Below, one piece after another: positions 52,064-60,195 of a stretch of DNA of 64,000 nt. The position numbers and the translations under genes are program-made. The stretch lies in NCBI GenBank assembly GCA_036504075.1, contig DASXVX010000089.1, positions 35,278-99,277 on the forward strand, given 5' to 3'. The stretch is from DASXVX01 sp036504075 (GTDB lineage: Bacteria > Bacillota > Sulfobacillia > Symbiobacteriales > Symbiobacteriaceae). Within the stretch, counting starts at the first letter, position 1, and each line of letters begins with the position of its first letter. The notes under the pieces were generated by a model. That model saw only the letters and a list, made by a program, of their open reading frames with translations, ran no database searches and was not told the DNA's origin.

Positions 52064-52870
52064 CTAGACACAACTCCAGACCTGGTTGTTGCGCAGGTTG
52101 CTTTCCGTCACCTTCCCCAGGGCATCGACCTGGACCGCAAACCGGTAATCTGGCCGGAGTTCAACGGGGTTTGCCACCCAGACACCGCCGGGGGGAATCT
52201 CCGGGGTCGACAGATTGATGTTGTGTGCGAAATGGTCGGCTGTCAGCGTGATTCTGGTGGTCGAGGGCGGTGCGGTTCCCGCACCCACGTTGTTAACCGC
52301 CACCGTCAGGAACATCGCCCCGTAAGTTGCTGCCGGCTCAAGGTCGGGCAGCAGGGCCTGATGTGGTTCAGCATCGGGCGACATCGCCTGATGTGGTTCA
52401 AGATCGGGCGGCTTCGCCTGCTCCGGTTCCAGGTCGGATGGTGGTGCCTGCTCCAGGACAGGCCCGGGCAACTGCTCCGGCTCGAACACGGGAGTTTCCA
52501 GGTCTACGGTGGAAGCCAGAATCGCCGGCTCCGCCGTGCCCTCTGCTGCACAAACCTGGTCCCCGGGCAAGAGCACACGGATGATGTCGCAGCGGGCGTC
52601 TAGGTCGACGATCAAGTCGAATTCAACTGTGATGTCCTGATGTAGGCTGAACCCGCCTGGACAGCCATCCCCTTGCGTGAGGGCCATGCACGCAGCGGCG
52701 ATGTCGAACGGGGAGATCATGACGGTACAGGGCAGTTGCACGGGCACGCGAACCGCATTCCCCGGGGTCACCCCGAGTTCGGAGGCTGTGTCGGACATGC
52801 CAAGGATTTCACACACCTCCATGGCTGGCAGTTGCGCTCCCTCCCTGGTCATGGTATTCGGAGATGACAT
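52064..52870 (-). CDS. CARDB-domain protein with acidic-Pro repeat linker
   Basis: A 268-residue protein. The first about 125 residues (VRVPVQLPCTVMISPFDIAA, then DITVEFDLIVDLDARCDI) are beta-rich. A linker of four degenerate 12-residue repeats (type PPDLEPHQA) spans about 135-170. The C-terminal 90 residues (MFLTVAVNNVGAGTAPPSTT to KVTESNLRNNQVW) form a CARDB adhesion module. There is no signal peptide visible. It is convergent with the protease operon. The DNA between 52871 and 53063 shows no clear gene, only a short ERNLDAVTERLLAR remnant-like reading. Confidence 0.7.
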   Translation of the reverse strand: MSSPNTMTREGAQLPAMEVCEILGMSDTASELGVTPGNAVRVPVQLPCTVMISPFDIAAACMALTQGDGCPGGFSLHQDITVEFDLIVDLDARCDIIRVLLPGDQVCAAEGTAEPAILASTVDLETPVFEPEQLPGPVLEQAPPSDLEPEQAKPPDLEPHQAMSPDAEPHQALLPDLEPAATYGAMFLTVAVNNVGAGTAPPSTTRITLTADHFAHNINLSTPEIPPGGVWVANPVELRPDYRFAVQVDALGKVTESNLRNNQVWSCV

Positions 52871-53063
52871 AAGGGTGATTCGGCTGGGGGTTTAGCGGTC
52901 GCGGTTTTAGCGTGCCAGGAGCCGCTCGGTGACCGCGTCCAGGTTGCGCTCCCACCACCTTCAGCAGCGTTTGCATGATGACGACTCCCTGTCCGGCGCA
53001 ATCTGCCACCGTGCTACCATAACGTATGTTCGGGTACCAGCGGTGCCGCTCGCGCACCAGGCA

Positions 53064-53948
53064 TCATTTGACCGGCGCCTTCTCCGGCGGGAGGTAGGCC
53101 CTGAGCCAGCGATCGAGCCGCCCGATTCCGTAAAAGATCAGTGCAAGCGCAAGCGCATCGAAGGCCGGGCTCCAGGACCGGGCGTGCCGGTAGAGGCCGA
53201 GCCAGCGCATCCCATAAAGCCAGAGTGCGACGGCCCCAGCCATCGCCGGGACGAAGCTTGCCCGGCGGGCCCAACCGAGCAGAAGCGCAGGAAGGGCCAG
53301 CACCGTGGCCGGTAAGTTGTGAAACAGAAGCATGCCCAGCAGCTTGTCCTGAAACGACCATGGCAGAATGTGCGGCTGAAACCCCCACAGCCCGGCCACC
53401 AGGCCAGTGAGGACATCGTACACCAGGAGTAGGTAGGTCACGGCGGAAATTACGAGCAGAACCCGATGGAACCCCACCGCTCGCTGCCGCTCGAAGGCCC
53501 GCAGCCACCGGAGCAGCCCCACCAGGCAGAGCGGAAAAAGAAGGGCGGAGTACCACAGGCGCCACCCGCTATACCAGAAGTAGCCGGTGTTGCGGAACCC
53601 AGTCTCGATGGACAGGAACACGAACGTGATGAAGACCGCCGCCGTGCTCCGGTGGCGGACCGGCACGGCGGCCAGGCTGCAGCAGAGGGCCGGAACGAAC
53701 CAGTAGTCGCCGAGAACCAGGCCCAGCGGCCCGTCGGCCTGCTGCACCGGCAGGAGGTTCGGGTTGTACATGTACAGATTTCCGACCGCGTGGACGATCA
53801 GGTCACCCACCGACACGGCGGCGCCGGCTACCAGGTAGAGCCCGATCAGCACCTGCGGAACCGCAAACCGCCAGGCGACGGCGAAGATCACGACGCCCGC
53901 GGCGGCCAGCACCAGATACGGCAGCAGTTTCACCTCCCCGGCCCGCAA
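53064..53948 (-). CDS. Multi-pass membrane protein of unknown function
   Basis: A 294-residue protein with about eight membrane segments (for example YLVLAAAGVVIFAVAWRF and LLPLCLVGLL-like region, LPATVLALPALLLGW). No transporter or enzyme motif is visible. An alternative start is GTG a few codons in. It is transcribed alone and divergent from the Rieske-like pair. I do not recognise a family with certainty. Confidence 0.7.
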   Translation of the reverse strand: MRAGEVKLLPYLVLAAAGVVIFAVAWRFAVPQVLIGLYLVAGAAVSVGDLIVHAVGNLYMYNPNLLPVQQADGPLGLVLGDYWFVPALCCSLAAVPVRHRSTAAVFITFVFLSIETGFRNTGYFWYSGWRLWYSALLFPLCLVGLLRWLRAFERQRAVGFHRVLLVISAVTYLLLVYDVLTGLVAGLWGFQPHILPWSFQDKLLGMLLFHNLPATVLALPALLLGWARRASFVPAMAGAVALWLYGMRWLGLYRHARSWSPAFDALALALIFYGIGRLDRWLRAYLPPEKAPVK

Positions 53949-54121
53949 TCGTCGACGATAGTGTTCGCCATTGCCGCACGCGAAATCGCCCCTTCCGCAC
54001 CGGAGGAGCGATTCTGATTCCGGACTGCCCAGGCTGACCGGTCAGGCGCCCACTCTAAAGTGTGCGCCTGATTCATTTCGCAATCTTCAGTGCTGTATAC
54101 TGGTGGGGGAAGGTGATTCAC

Positions 54122-54577
54122 ATGAGCAACCGGCGAATGGTGTTCAGATGGATCCTTGCTGCCCTCCTGGTGGGCTTGGCCTGCATCATCGGGATTTCCG
54201 TGCTGGCCGTTCCGCTCGGTCCAGCGCAGATCGCCATCGACACAAGCGGTTTGCCTGACGTGAGCGCCCATCCGATCCCACCCGGAATAGCACTCAGAGC
54301 CACGATCCAGTGGCAAAAGCCGACCATGGTCCTGCTGGCACGGGACGGCGACACATGGCGTGCCTTCTCGAATCGGTCCACGCATTTGGGCGAACCGGTC
54401 ATCTGGCGCGCTGATGATAACCGGTTCTACGATACCGTCTCCAGTGCGATGTGGGACAAGGCTGGACGCCCAGTGGCCGGTCCGGCGCCACGCGGCTTGG
54501 ATTGGTACCCCGTTACCGTGGCGGGTGACTACGTCATCGTTGACCTTTCGCAGCCGAAACCAGGAGGGCGGTACTAG
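54122..54577 (+). CDS. Membrane-anchored Rieske-fold protein lacking cluster ligands (first of a pair)
   Basis: ATG 54122 after GGGGAAGGTGA gives 151 residues. One N-terminal membrane helix (FRWILAALLVGLACIIGISV) precedes an extracytoplasmic domain. The run RSTHLGEP, FYDTVSSAMWD, AGRPVAGPAPRGL follows the Rieske order C-T-H-x-G-C, C-x-x-H-G-x-x-F/Y-D, G-x-x-x-GP-A-P-R-x-L. The ligand Cys residues and one His are replaced; only one His remains. So a 2Fe-2S cluster is unlikely. Function unknown. Confidence 0.6.
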   Translation: MSNRRMVFRWILAALLVGLACIIGISVLAVPLGPAQIAIDTSGLPDVSAHPIPPGIALRATIQWQKPTMVLLARDGDTWRAFSNRSTHLGEPVIWRADDNRFYDTVSSAMWDKAGRPVAGPAPRGLDWYPVTVAGDYVIVDLSQPKPGGRY

Positions 54578-54601
54578 GAGACGATGCGAGGAGGTGCGGG
54601 C

Positions 54602-55102
54602 ATGCGCATGTGGCTGCGGTGGACGGTCGGAGCCGTCGTCGCCGTGTTTGCCGGCATGGTGGCTTTTTCAGTGCTGGCGTCGAAGAACCCGGCGACGACC
54701 GAACGCCTCACGGTCCCGGTGAGCGACCGGCCGGGCATTCTGTTTTATCGGCTCCCGCCTGACCTTGACCTGCCGGTAACCGGATGGGGACCGCCCACGG
54801 CTCTGGTTCTCACGTACGACGGGACTTCGTGGCGGGCTTTCAGCAACCGCACTGCTCCGTTTGGCTGTATGCTCCGGCCTGGGAACGAGCCCAACACCAT
54901 CCTTGAACCCTGCCACGGCGCCACCTGGGACCCGACGGGGCGCCTGATTGCCGGCCCGCCCCGGGGCATCTACGCATACCCCGTGAGGTCCGCCGGGTCC
55001 GGCCGGCAGGAAGTGGACCTGAGCCAGCCGCGCCTGGTAGAGGCCTGGCCGCCGGGTTTCGCCTTGCCATCGCGTCTGATGTCACTGACCGGTTCCCCAT
55101 GA
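54602..55102 (+). CDS. Membrane-anchored Rieske-fold protein lacking cluster ligands (second of a pair)
   Basis: ATG 54602 after GAGGAGG gives 166 residues with one N-terminal helix (WTVGAVVAVFAGMVAFSVLA). It is a paralogue of the preceding protein: both share WRAFSNR and GR-IAGPPRG/GRPVAGPAPRG. Here RTAPFGC and EPCHGATWD correspond to the two Rieske motifs. The two cysteines kept are those that form the structural disulfide in high-potential Rieske proteins, while cluster Cys/His residues are mostly lost. Co-transcribed, 24 bases apart. Confidence 0.6.
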   Translation: MRMWLRWTVGAVVAVFAGMVAFSVLASKNPATTERLTVPVSDRPGILFYRLPPDLDLPVTGWGPPTALVLTYDGTSWRAFSNRTAPFGCMLRPGNEPNTILEPCHGATWDPTGRLIAGPPRGIYAYPVRSAGSGRQEVDLSQPRLVEAWPPGFALPSRLMSLTGSP

Positions 55103-55504
55103 GCAGGGCGCCCGGCCTCAACCGGCAGGAGTCGGCCGGCGCGGCCGGCCGGCTGATGAAGCGTGTCTATTTCGTCTTACGTATCAGTTTCCAAATAGAG
55201 GATATCAAGAGCAACATGTATAATGTTAATGTTGAACCATCGGAAACGGTAGCGATCCGGGTGGTTCTGAAAAAAGCGACAGGGGCCAAAGTAACGATCT
55301 TTCGCCGCGGCAAGCTCCGCCACGCCACGGAGGCAAAGGCGACTGCTGAAGCGGAGGAGACCGCTGCGCGTACCGGGGCCAAGTACGCTCCCCGACGATG
55401 ACCCGTCGGTTTCGCAATGCAGCCCGAATCAGAGCCTGATCGTGGCTTGCTGGTGACTTCCTGGTGGCTTGCCGGTGGCTTGCCGGTGGCTTGCCGGTGG
55501 CTCG
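55103..55504. other. Gene-poor gap ending in an 11-bp repeat
   Basis: About 400 bases. A 100-codon frame starts at ATG 55099, overlapping the preceding stop as ATGA, but has no ribosome site and no family resemblance. An AT-rich stretch (55165-55245) differs in composition from its surroundings. At 55463-55505 about four 11-bp units GGTGGCTTGCC stand in tandem. Confidence 0.5.
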
Positions 55505-55505
55505 T
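55463..55505. repeat. Tandem 11-bp repeats
   Basis: Three full GGTGGCTTGCC units plus a partial one, with a diverged unit just upstream (55452). They abut the 5' edge of the truncated protease gene. Confidence 0.85.
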
Positions 55506-55735
55506 ATGACAGCGTCAGGTACCAGGGGCAGTCCGGTTGGTGGACCGTCGGCGGCACCAGCGCCAGCGCCCCCATGTGGGCGGCCCGCTTCGCCGTTTCC
55601 GGTCAAATCGTCAATTCCGCCTACGTCTATGGCAACGGGATCATCTACCGTGACGTCACCTCCGGTAACAACGGCGCCCTGATGGGGTTTGACCTGGTCA
55701 CCGGGCGTGGCAGTTGGTTCGGCACAACGCCCTGA
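55505..55735 (+). pseudogene. C-terminal remnant of a sedolisin/subtilisin-like serine protease
   Basis: The reading continues WWTVGGTSASAPMWAARFAV, YGNGIIYRDVTSGNNGALMG and FDLVTGRGSW to a stop. GGTSASAP holds the catalytic serine of S8/S53 peptidases and DVTSGNNG plus the GFDLVTGRG end match the C-terminus of S53 (sedolisin)-type proteins. Everything before the serine is gone: only about 77 codons remain, directly after the 11-bp repeat array. No start signal is present. Confidence 0.75.
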
Positions 55736-55776
55736 CGCCGGTCCCGTGTCCCTCCGCCGATACGTGCTGAATCCAC

Positions 55777-55808
55777 GAGCGGCTGCCCCCATACGGAGGC
55801 AGCCGCTC
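55777..55808. terminator. Terminator-like hairpin
   Basis: GAGCGGCTGCC pairs with GGCAGCCGCTC, followed by GCATT; it lies after the protease remnant and 22 bases beyond the pyrE stop on the other strand. Confidence 0.7.
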
Positions 55809-55829
55809 GCATTAGTTGGGCCATTTGCT

Positions 55830-56420
55830 CTAGCCCTTGGGCTTTGTCAGCTCCACGCCTTGCCGACACAGCGGGCACTCCGCCGCCGCCCAGGACTCCA
55901 CCTGGAGCGTGAGCAGCGACCGCAGCGGCACCCCAAAGTCCGTGGCGCCGCCGCTCCGGTCGGCGATGCATGCCACGCCCACAATCTCCGGCCCAAAGCT
56001 GCGGATGGCGTCGATCGTCTTGGCTACGGAGCCGCCGGTCGTAACGGCATCCTCCACCACCAGCACCCGCTCACCGGGCGCCAGGGACCACTGGCGTTTG
56101 AGCGCCATGCGGCCGTCGTCGGTCTTCTCGGCAAAAATCGCCCGGGGCCAGACGCCCCCGCGCCGTAGCCCGATCTGCCGGGCCATCTCGTAAGCCAGCA
56201 CAATCCCGCCAGTGGCCGGCCCGATGACGGTCTGCACGTGCAGGTCATCCACCAGGGCCGCCAGGTTCGAAGTCAGCTGGGCAGTAAGCTCCGGATACTG
56301 AAAGAGATGAGGCAGCAGGAAAAACTGGGCGGAATGCCGCCCGGAAGTGAGCACGAAGTGCCCCTCCCGGAGCACCCCCGCCGTGCGGAGGGCGTTCAGA
56401 ATCTCGTCTCTGGTAAGCAT
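55830..56420 (-). CDS. pyrE: Orotate phosphoribosyltransferase
   Basis: ATG 56420 after GAAGGAGAGG gives 196 residues. It transfers the phosphoribosyl group from PRPP to orotate, giving OMP. The PRPP motif VLVVEDAVTTGGSVAKTIDA is present (about 118-137), with GPATGGIVLAYEMARQ upstream. The C-terminus ends in a C-x2-C like pair (CPLCRQG), seen in some thermophile-type PyrE proteins. It is the last gene of the pyr operon. A frame continues upstream into the large inverted repeat but is not homologous. Confidence 0.95.
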   Translation of the reverse strand: MLTRDEILNALRTAGVLREGHFVLTSGRHSAQFFLLPHLFQYPELTAQLTSNLAALVDDLHVQTVIGPATGGIVLAYEMARQIGLRRGGVWPRAIFAEKTDDGRMALKRQWSLAPGERVLVVEDAVTTGGSVAKTIDAIRSFGPEIVGVACIADRSGGATDFGVPLRSLLTLQVESWAAAECPLCRQGVELTKPKG

Positions 56421-56472
56421 GGGTATTCCTCTCCTTCTGCCCGCCCCGGTTGGGGGGGTCACCTTCGGGGGT

Positions 56473-57000
56473 TTCGACCCCGACCCCGCCCCGTCCGGAG
56501 GCCGCTTCGGCGCTGCGGGGCGCTTATTTTTGAAGTGATTCTCGCCGTGGGGGGCGCCTTTGCTCACCGGTAGGCGATGAATGTCGTTACCGCAACGGCG
56601 CTCCCCCACGGCTGCGAATCTTTTAACTTTCGCCCCGATGCGCCTCGGACCCCCGGCCGAGGCGGGACCGCCGACACTTCTGCGTTACAACCCGGCCCGG
56701 GGCGGGATCGCCGTCATTTTGGCGCTATACAACCTGGCATGCCGGTGACCGCGCCGCCCCGCCCACTCTCCCCGCGCAAAGAAAGGCGACGACCGGGCAG
56801 GCCAGTCGGCGGTCCCGCACTGGCCGGGGGTCCGAGGCGTATCGGGGCGTTCGTTCAAGATTCGCAGCCGTGGGGGAAGAGCACTTGCGGTAACGACATG
56901 CTTCGCCTACCCATGAGCAAGGGCGCCCCCACGGCGAGAATCATTTCCAGAACAAGCGCCCCGCAACGCCGAAGCGGCCCCCGGACAGTGCGGGGTCGAA
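56473..57000. repeat. Large near-perfect inverted repeat between pyrD and pyrE
   Basis: The arm at 56473-56675 (about 203 bp) is repeated in reverse complement at 56805-57000 (about 196 bp) with roughly 85% identity, around a 129-bp spacer. Shared blocks, outside in, include TTCGACCCCG, GGCCGCTTCGGCG, ATTCTCGCCGTGGGGG, GTCGTTACCGCAA, CCCCCACGGCTGCGAATCTT, CGCCTCGGACCCCCGGCC and GGGACCGCCGAC. The arms reach from near the pyrE leader to 12 bases from the pyrD stop. No gene fits the space. Confidence 0.9.
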
Positions 57001-57012
57001 CAAAGCCCCACG

Positions 57013-58080
57013 TCAGGCCCGGTCGGAGTCTTTGAGAAACTGACGCATCGCCTCCGCCGTCGCCCCCGTCGCCGGCCGCACCGTTTTCGGCGCCACACCC
57101 ACCGGCGCATCGACAGGCAACGACTCCCCCAGCCGCGGCAGGTTCCCCTCCGCCCCCGTCGCCGGCCGGGCCGCCCCCACCAGGTCCGCCACCCGCTCCA
57201 CCCCGGACTCCCGCATGAACCCGGCGATCCCGTCGATGATATCCAGCGGCGCCCGCGGGTTCACGAAACAGGCCGTCCCCACCTGCACCGCCCGCGCCCC
57301 GGCCATGAGGAACTCCACCGCATCCTCGCCCGTCATGATGCCCCCGATGCCCACCACCGGAATCTTCACCGCCCCCGCCACCTGCCAGACCATCCGCAGG
57401 GCGACCGGCTTGACCACCGGTCCCGAGAGCCCGCCGAAGACGTTCCCCAGAATCGGCCGCCGCCGCCGGATGTCGATCGCCATGCCCAGCAGCGTGTTGA
57501 TCAGCGTCACCGCGTCCGCCCCGGCATCCTCCACCGCTTTCGCGAAGTCCACCACGTTCGTGACGTTCGGCGACAGCTTGACCATGAGCGGTAGCGTGGT
57601 CGCTTTCCGCACGGCCGCTGTCACTTCGGCCGCGCCTTTGAGGCTGGTCCCGAAGGCCAGGCCGCCCTCCTTGACGTTCGGGCAGGAGATGTTCAGCTCC
57701 ACCGCCGCCACCCCCGAGCCCTCCAGCCGCCGGGCGACCGCCACGTATTCGTCCACCGTCCGCCCGACGATGTTGACGATGACCGTCGCCTTTTGCTCCT
57801 GCAGCCAGGGCCAGTCCACCGTCAGGAAGTGGTCGATCCCTGGGTTCTGCAGGCCGATGGCGTTCAGCATGCCGCCCGGCGTCTCCACCACCCGGGTGCC
57901 CTTGTTGCCAATCCAGGGCTCAACGCTGGTCCCCTTGACGCAGATGGCGCCGAGTTCCGACAACGGGAAGACGCCGGCAAACTCCCGGCCATAGCCGAAG
58001 CAGCCGGAGGCCGTCCAGACCGGATTCTTGAAGCGGATGCCACACAACTCAACCGACAGGTCGACCGGATTACTAACCAC
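57013..58080 (-). CDS. pyrD: Dihydroorotate dehydrogenase B, catalytic subunit
   Basis: A 355-residue FMN enzyme oxidising dihydroorotate to orotate. The catalytic Cys is in VELNISCPNVKEGG, with MVKLSPNVTNVV, TLINTLLGMAIDI and GIGGIMTGEDAVEFLMAG as FMN and substrate motifs. The presence of pyrK next to it identifies class 1B, which uses NAD+ through PyrK. The C-terminal 45 residues (TGAEGNLPRLGESLPVDAPV and on) extend beyond the usual family end and are Pro/Ala-rich. Overlaps pyrK by eight bases. Confidence 0.94.
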   Translation of the reverse strand: MVSNPVDLSVELCGIRFKNPVWTASGCFGYGREFAGVFPLSELGAICVKGTSVEPWIGNKGTRVVETPGGMLNAIGLQNPGIDHFLTVDWPWLQEQKATVIVNIVGRTVDEYVAVARRLEGSGVAAVELNISCPNVKEGGLAFGTSLKGAAEVTAAVRKATTLPLMVKLSPNVTNVVDFAKAVEDAGADAVTLINTLLGMAIDIRRRRPILGNVFGGLSGPVVKPVALRMVWQVAGAVKIPVVGIGGIMTGEDAVEFLMAGARAVQVGTACFVNPRAPLDIIDGIAGFMRESGVERVADLVGAARPATGAEGNLPRLGESLPVDAPVGVAPKTVRPATGATAEAMRQFLKDSDRA

Positions 58081-58900
58081 CCAGCTCCACCTCCTCCGCC
58101 GGGAAGACCGGGCCGTCCTGACACGCCTTGAAATAGCCAGACTGCCCCGCCTTCGCCACCGTGCAGCCGATGCAGGCCCCGAAGCCGCAAGCCATGAACC
58201 GCTCCACGCTGACGAAGCACGGCACCCCGGTCGGGACGGTCAGCGCCTTGATGGCCGCCAGCATCCCCTCCGGCCCGCAGGCCCAGACCTCGCCGGCCCG
58301 CCCGGCCGCCAGCAGCGCCTGGAGCGGCTGGGTCACGAGGCCCCGCCCGCCGAGCGAGCCGTCCTCGGTCATCACGGTGACCGGGAGGCCCACCGACTCC
58401 AGCTCCGCCCCGCCCGCCAGGTACTCCCGGCTCCGGGCCCCGATGATCGCCACGCATTCCCGCCCGGCGGCCACGGCCCACTCCGCCGCGCCCACCATGG
58501 GCGGAATGCCCAGGCCGCCGCCGATCAGCACCAGCGTTCCGGTCCCCGCCGCCGGGTTCGGGAACGAATGGCCGAGCGGACCCAGCAGGTCCAGCTTCGT
58601 CCCCGGGATCGCGGTCGCCAGCGCCCGGGTCCCGCGGCCGACCACCCGGTAAATCAGGCTGATGCTCCCCTCCGCCATCCGGGTTTCGCAAATGGAGATG
58701 GGCCGCCGGAGCAGCGGGTCGACGGACGATGACCCCACGGGTACCACCCGGACCTCCACGAACTGCCCCGGCGTCGCCCGCAGGGCGATTTCCGGGGCCG
58801 CCAGGACCAGCTTGAAGACATCGCCCTGCGCCTCGTGGGCGATCACTGTCGCTGCCTCCTGGACCCAGTTGCCTTTCCGGCGAGTCTCGGCCAGGCTCAT
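58073..58900 (-). CDS. pyrK: Dihydroorotate dehydrogenase B, electron transfer subunit
   Basis: A 275-residue FAD and 2Fe-2S protein that passes electrons from PyrD to NAD+. The FAD domain has DPLLRRPISICE and the NAD part GTLVLIGGGLGIPPMV. The 2Fe-2S cysteines are in CGFGACIGCTV with a distal Cys in FKACQDG. It overlaps both pyrC (four bases) and pyrD, showing tight coupling. Confidence 0.94.
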   Translation of the reverse strand: MSLAETRRKGNWVQEAATVIAHEAQGDVFKLVLAAPEIALRATPGQFVEVRVVPVGSSSVDPLLRRPISICETRMAEGSISLIYRVVGRGTRALATAIPGTKLDLLGPLGHSFPNPAAGTGTLVLIGGGLGIPPMVGAAEWAVAAGRECVAIIGARSREYLAGGAELESVGLPVTVMTEDGSLGGRGLVTQPLQALLAAGRAGEVWACGPEGMLAAIKALTVPTGVPCFVSVERFMACGFGACIGCTVAKAGQSGYFKACQDGPVFPAEEVELGG

Positions 58901-60195
58901 TCTGTCACAACCTTCATGTCCTGCATCCGCAGCGCACCGCCCACGATGGTGGCGTACGGCCTGCCGGTCAGCTCCCAGCCGATGAACGGGCTGTTCTTGG
59001 ACTTGGATACCATCTCCGCCGCCTCGACTTTCCAGGTCCGGTCCAGATCCAGAATCGTGATGTCGGCGGCGGCCCCTTCTTTCAGGGCCGGCACCGGCAC
59101 ACCGATCAGTTCGGCCGGGCGGGTGGACATCAGCCTGATCATTTGCTCCAGGGTGATCACCCCCTGCTTCACCAGCCGGTCCACCGTGAGGCCCACTGCC
59201 GTCTCCAGGCCGGTGATGCCGAACGCGGCGTACTGGTACTCCACTTCCTTCTCGTCGAAGTGGTGCGGGGCGTGGTCGGTGGCGATGATGTCGATGGTGC
59301 CGTCCGCCAGGCCGGCCAGAATCGCCTGGCGGTCCGCTTCCGTCCGCACCGGCGGGTTCATTTTCGTATTGGTGGAGTAGTTCATCTCCAGCACGATCTC
59401 GTCGGTCAGCGTAAAGTGGTGCGGCGTCGCCTCGCAGGTGACTTTGGCGCCCATCTGCTTGCCCCAGCGGATCAGGTCGACCGTCGTCTTGCTGGAGACG
59501 TGCTGAATGTGCACCCGCGCCCCGGTCTCCAGCGAGAGCAGAATGTCCCGGGCCACGTGCAGCTCCTCGGAGACCGACGGAATGCCCTTCAGCCCCAGGT
59601 AGGAGGAGACCTTGCCGAAATGCATCGCCCCGTCGCCGGTCAACTGCTTGTCCTGCGCGTGGTCCATGACCAGCAGCCCGAACTGGTGCGCATAGATCAT
59701 GGCCTGCCGCATGGTCTCGGGGTTCTCAACGGGCCGGCCGTCGTCGGTAATAGCGACGATGCCGGCCTCTTTCATGTCGCCGGCCTCGGCGAGCTGTTCG
59801 CCCTTGGAGTTCTTGGTAATCGCCCCGGTGGGCCAGACCCGGCAGAGCGCTTCCGCCGCCACTTTTTGCAACACGTAGTTGACCACCGTGACGTTATCGA
59901 TCACGGGGTTCGTGTTGGGCATGCAGGCTACGCCCACAAAGCCGCCCCTGACCGCTGCCGCGGTGCCCGAACGGATATCTTCCTTATATTCCTGCCCGGG
60001 GGTCCGGAAGTGCACGTGAATGTCGATGAACCCCGGCGCCACCACTTTGCCGGACGCGTCAATCACTTGCGCCCCCACTTCGGGGAGCCCCTGCCCGATC
60101 GCCTTGATGCGGCCGTTTTCCACCAGAATATCGGCTGTCCGGTCGACGCCCGAAGCCGGGTCCACCAGCCGCCCGTTCCGAATGAGCATCGTCAT
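58897..60195 (-). CDS. pyrC: Dihydroorotase
   Basis: ATG 60195 overlaps the pyrB stop as TAATG and gives 432 residues. Class I dihydroorotase motifs: PGFIDIHVHFRTPGQ with the metal H-x-H, the loop NTNPVIDN, metal His in QHVSS and ATPHHFTL, and the catalytic Asp in IIATDHAPHH. It closes carbamoyl aspartate to dihydroorotate. Full length. A longer frame to 60756 is only a shadow of pyrB. Confidence 0.95.
   Translation of the reverse strand: MTMLIRNGRLVDPASGVDRTADILVENGRIKAIGQGLPEVGAQVIDASGKVVAPGFIDIHVHFRTPGQEYKEDIRSGTAAAVRGGFVGVACMPNTNPVIDNVTVVNYVLQKVAAEALCRVWPTGAITKNSKGEQLAEAGDMKEAGIVAITDDGRPVENPETMRQAMIYAHQFGLLVMDHAQDKQLTGDGAMHFGKVSSYLGLKGIPSVSEELHVARDILLSLETGARVHIQHVSSKTTVDLIRWGKQMGAKVTCEATPHHFTLTDEIVLEMNYSTNTKMNPPVRTEADRQAILAGLADGTIDIIATDHAPHHFDEKEVEYQYAAFGITGLETAVGLTVDRLVKQGVITLEQMIRLMSTRPAELIGVPVPALKEGAAADITILDLDRTWKVEAAEMVSKSKNSPFIGWELTGRPYATIVGGALRMQDMKVVTE

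Noticed and set aside
55099..55401. Possible 100-residue gene overlapping the second Rieske-like gene by ATGA
   Set aside because: No ribosome site, no recognisable fold, and a basic Ala-rich tail typical of random GC-rich reading.
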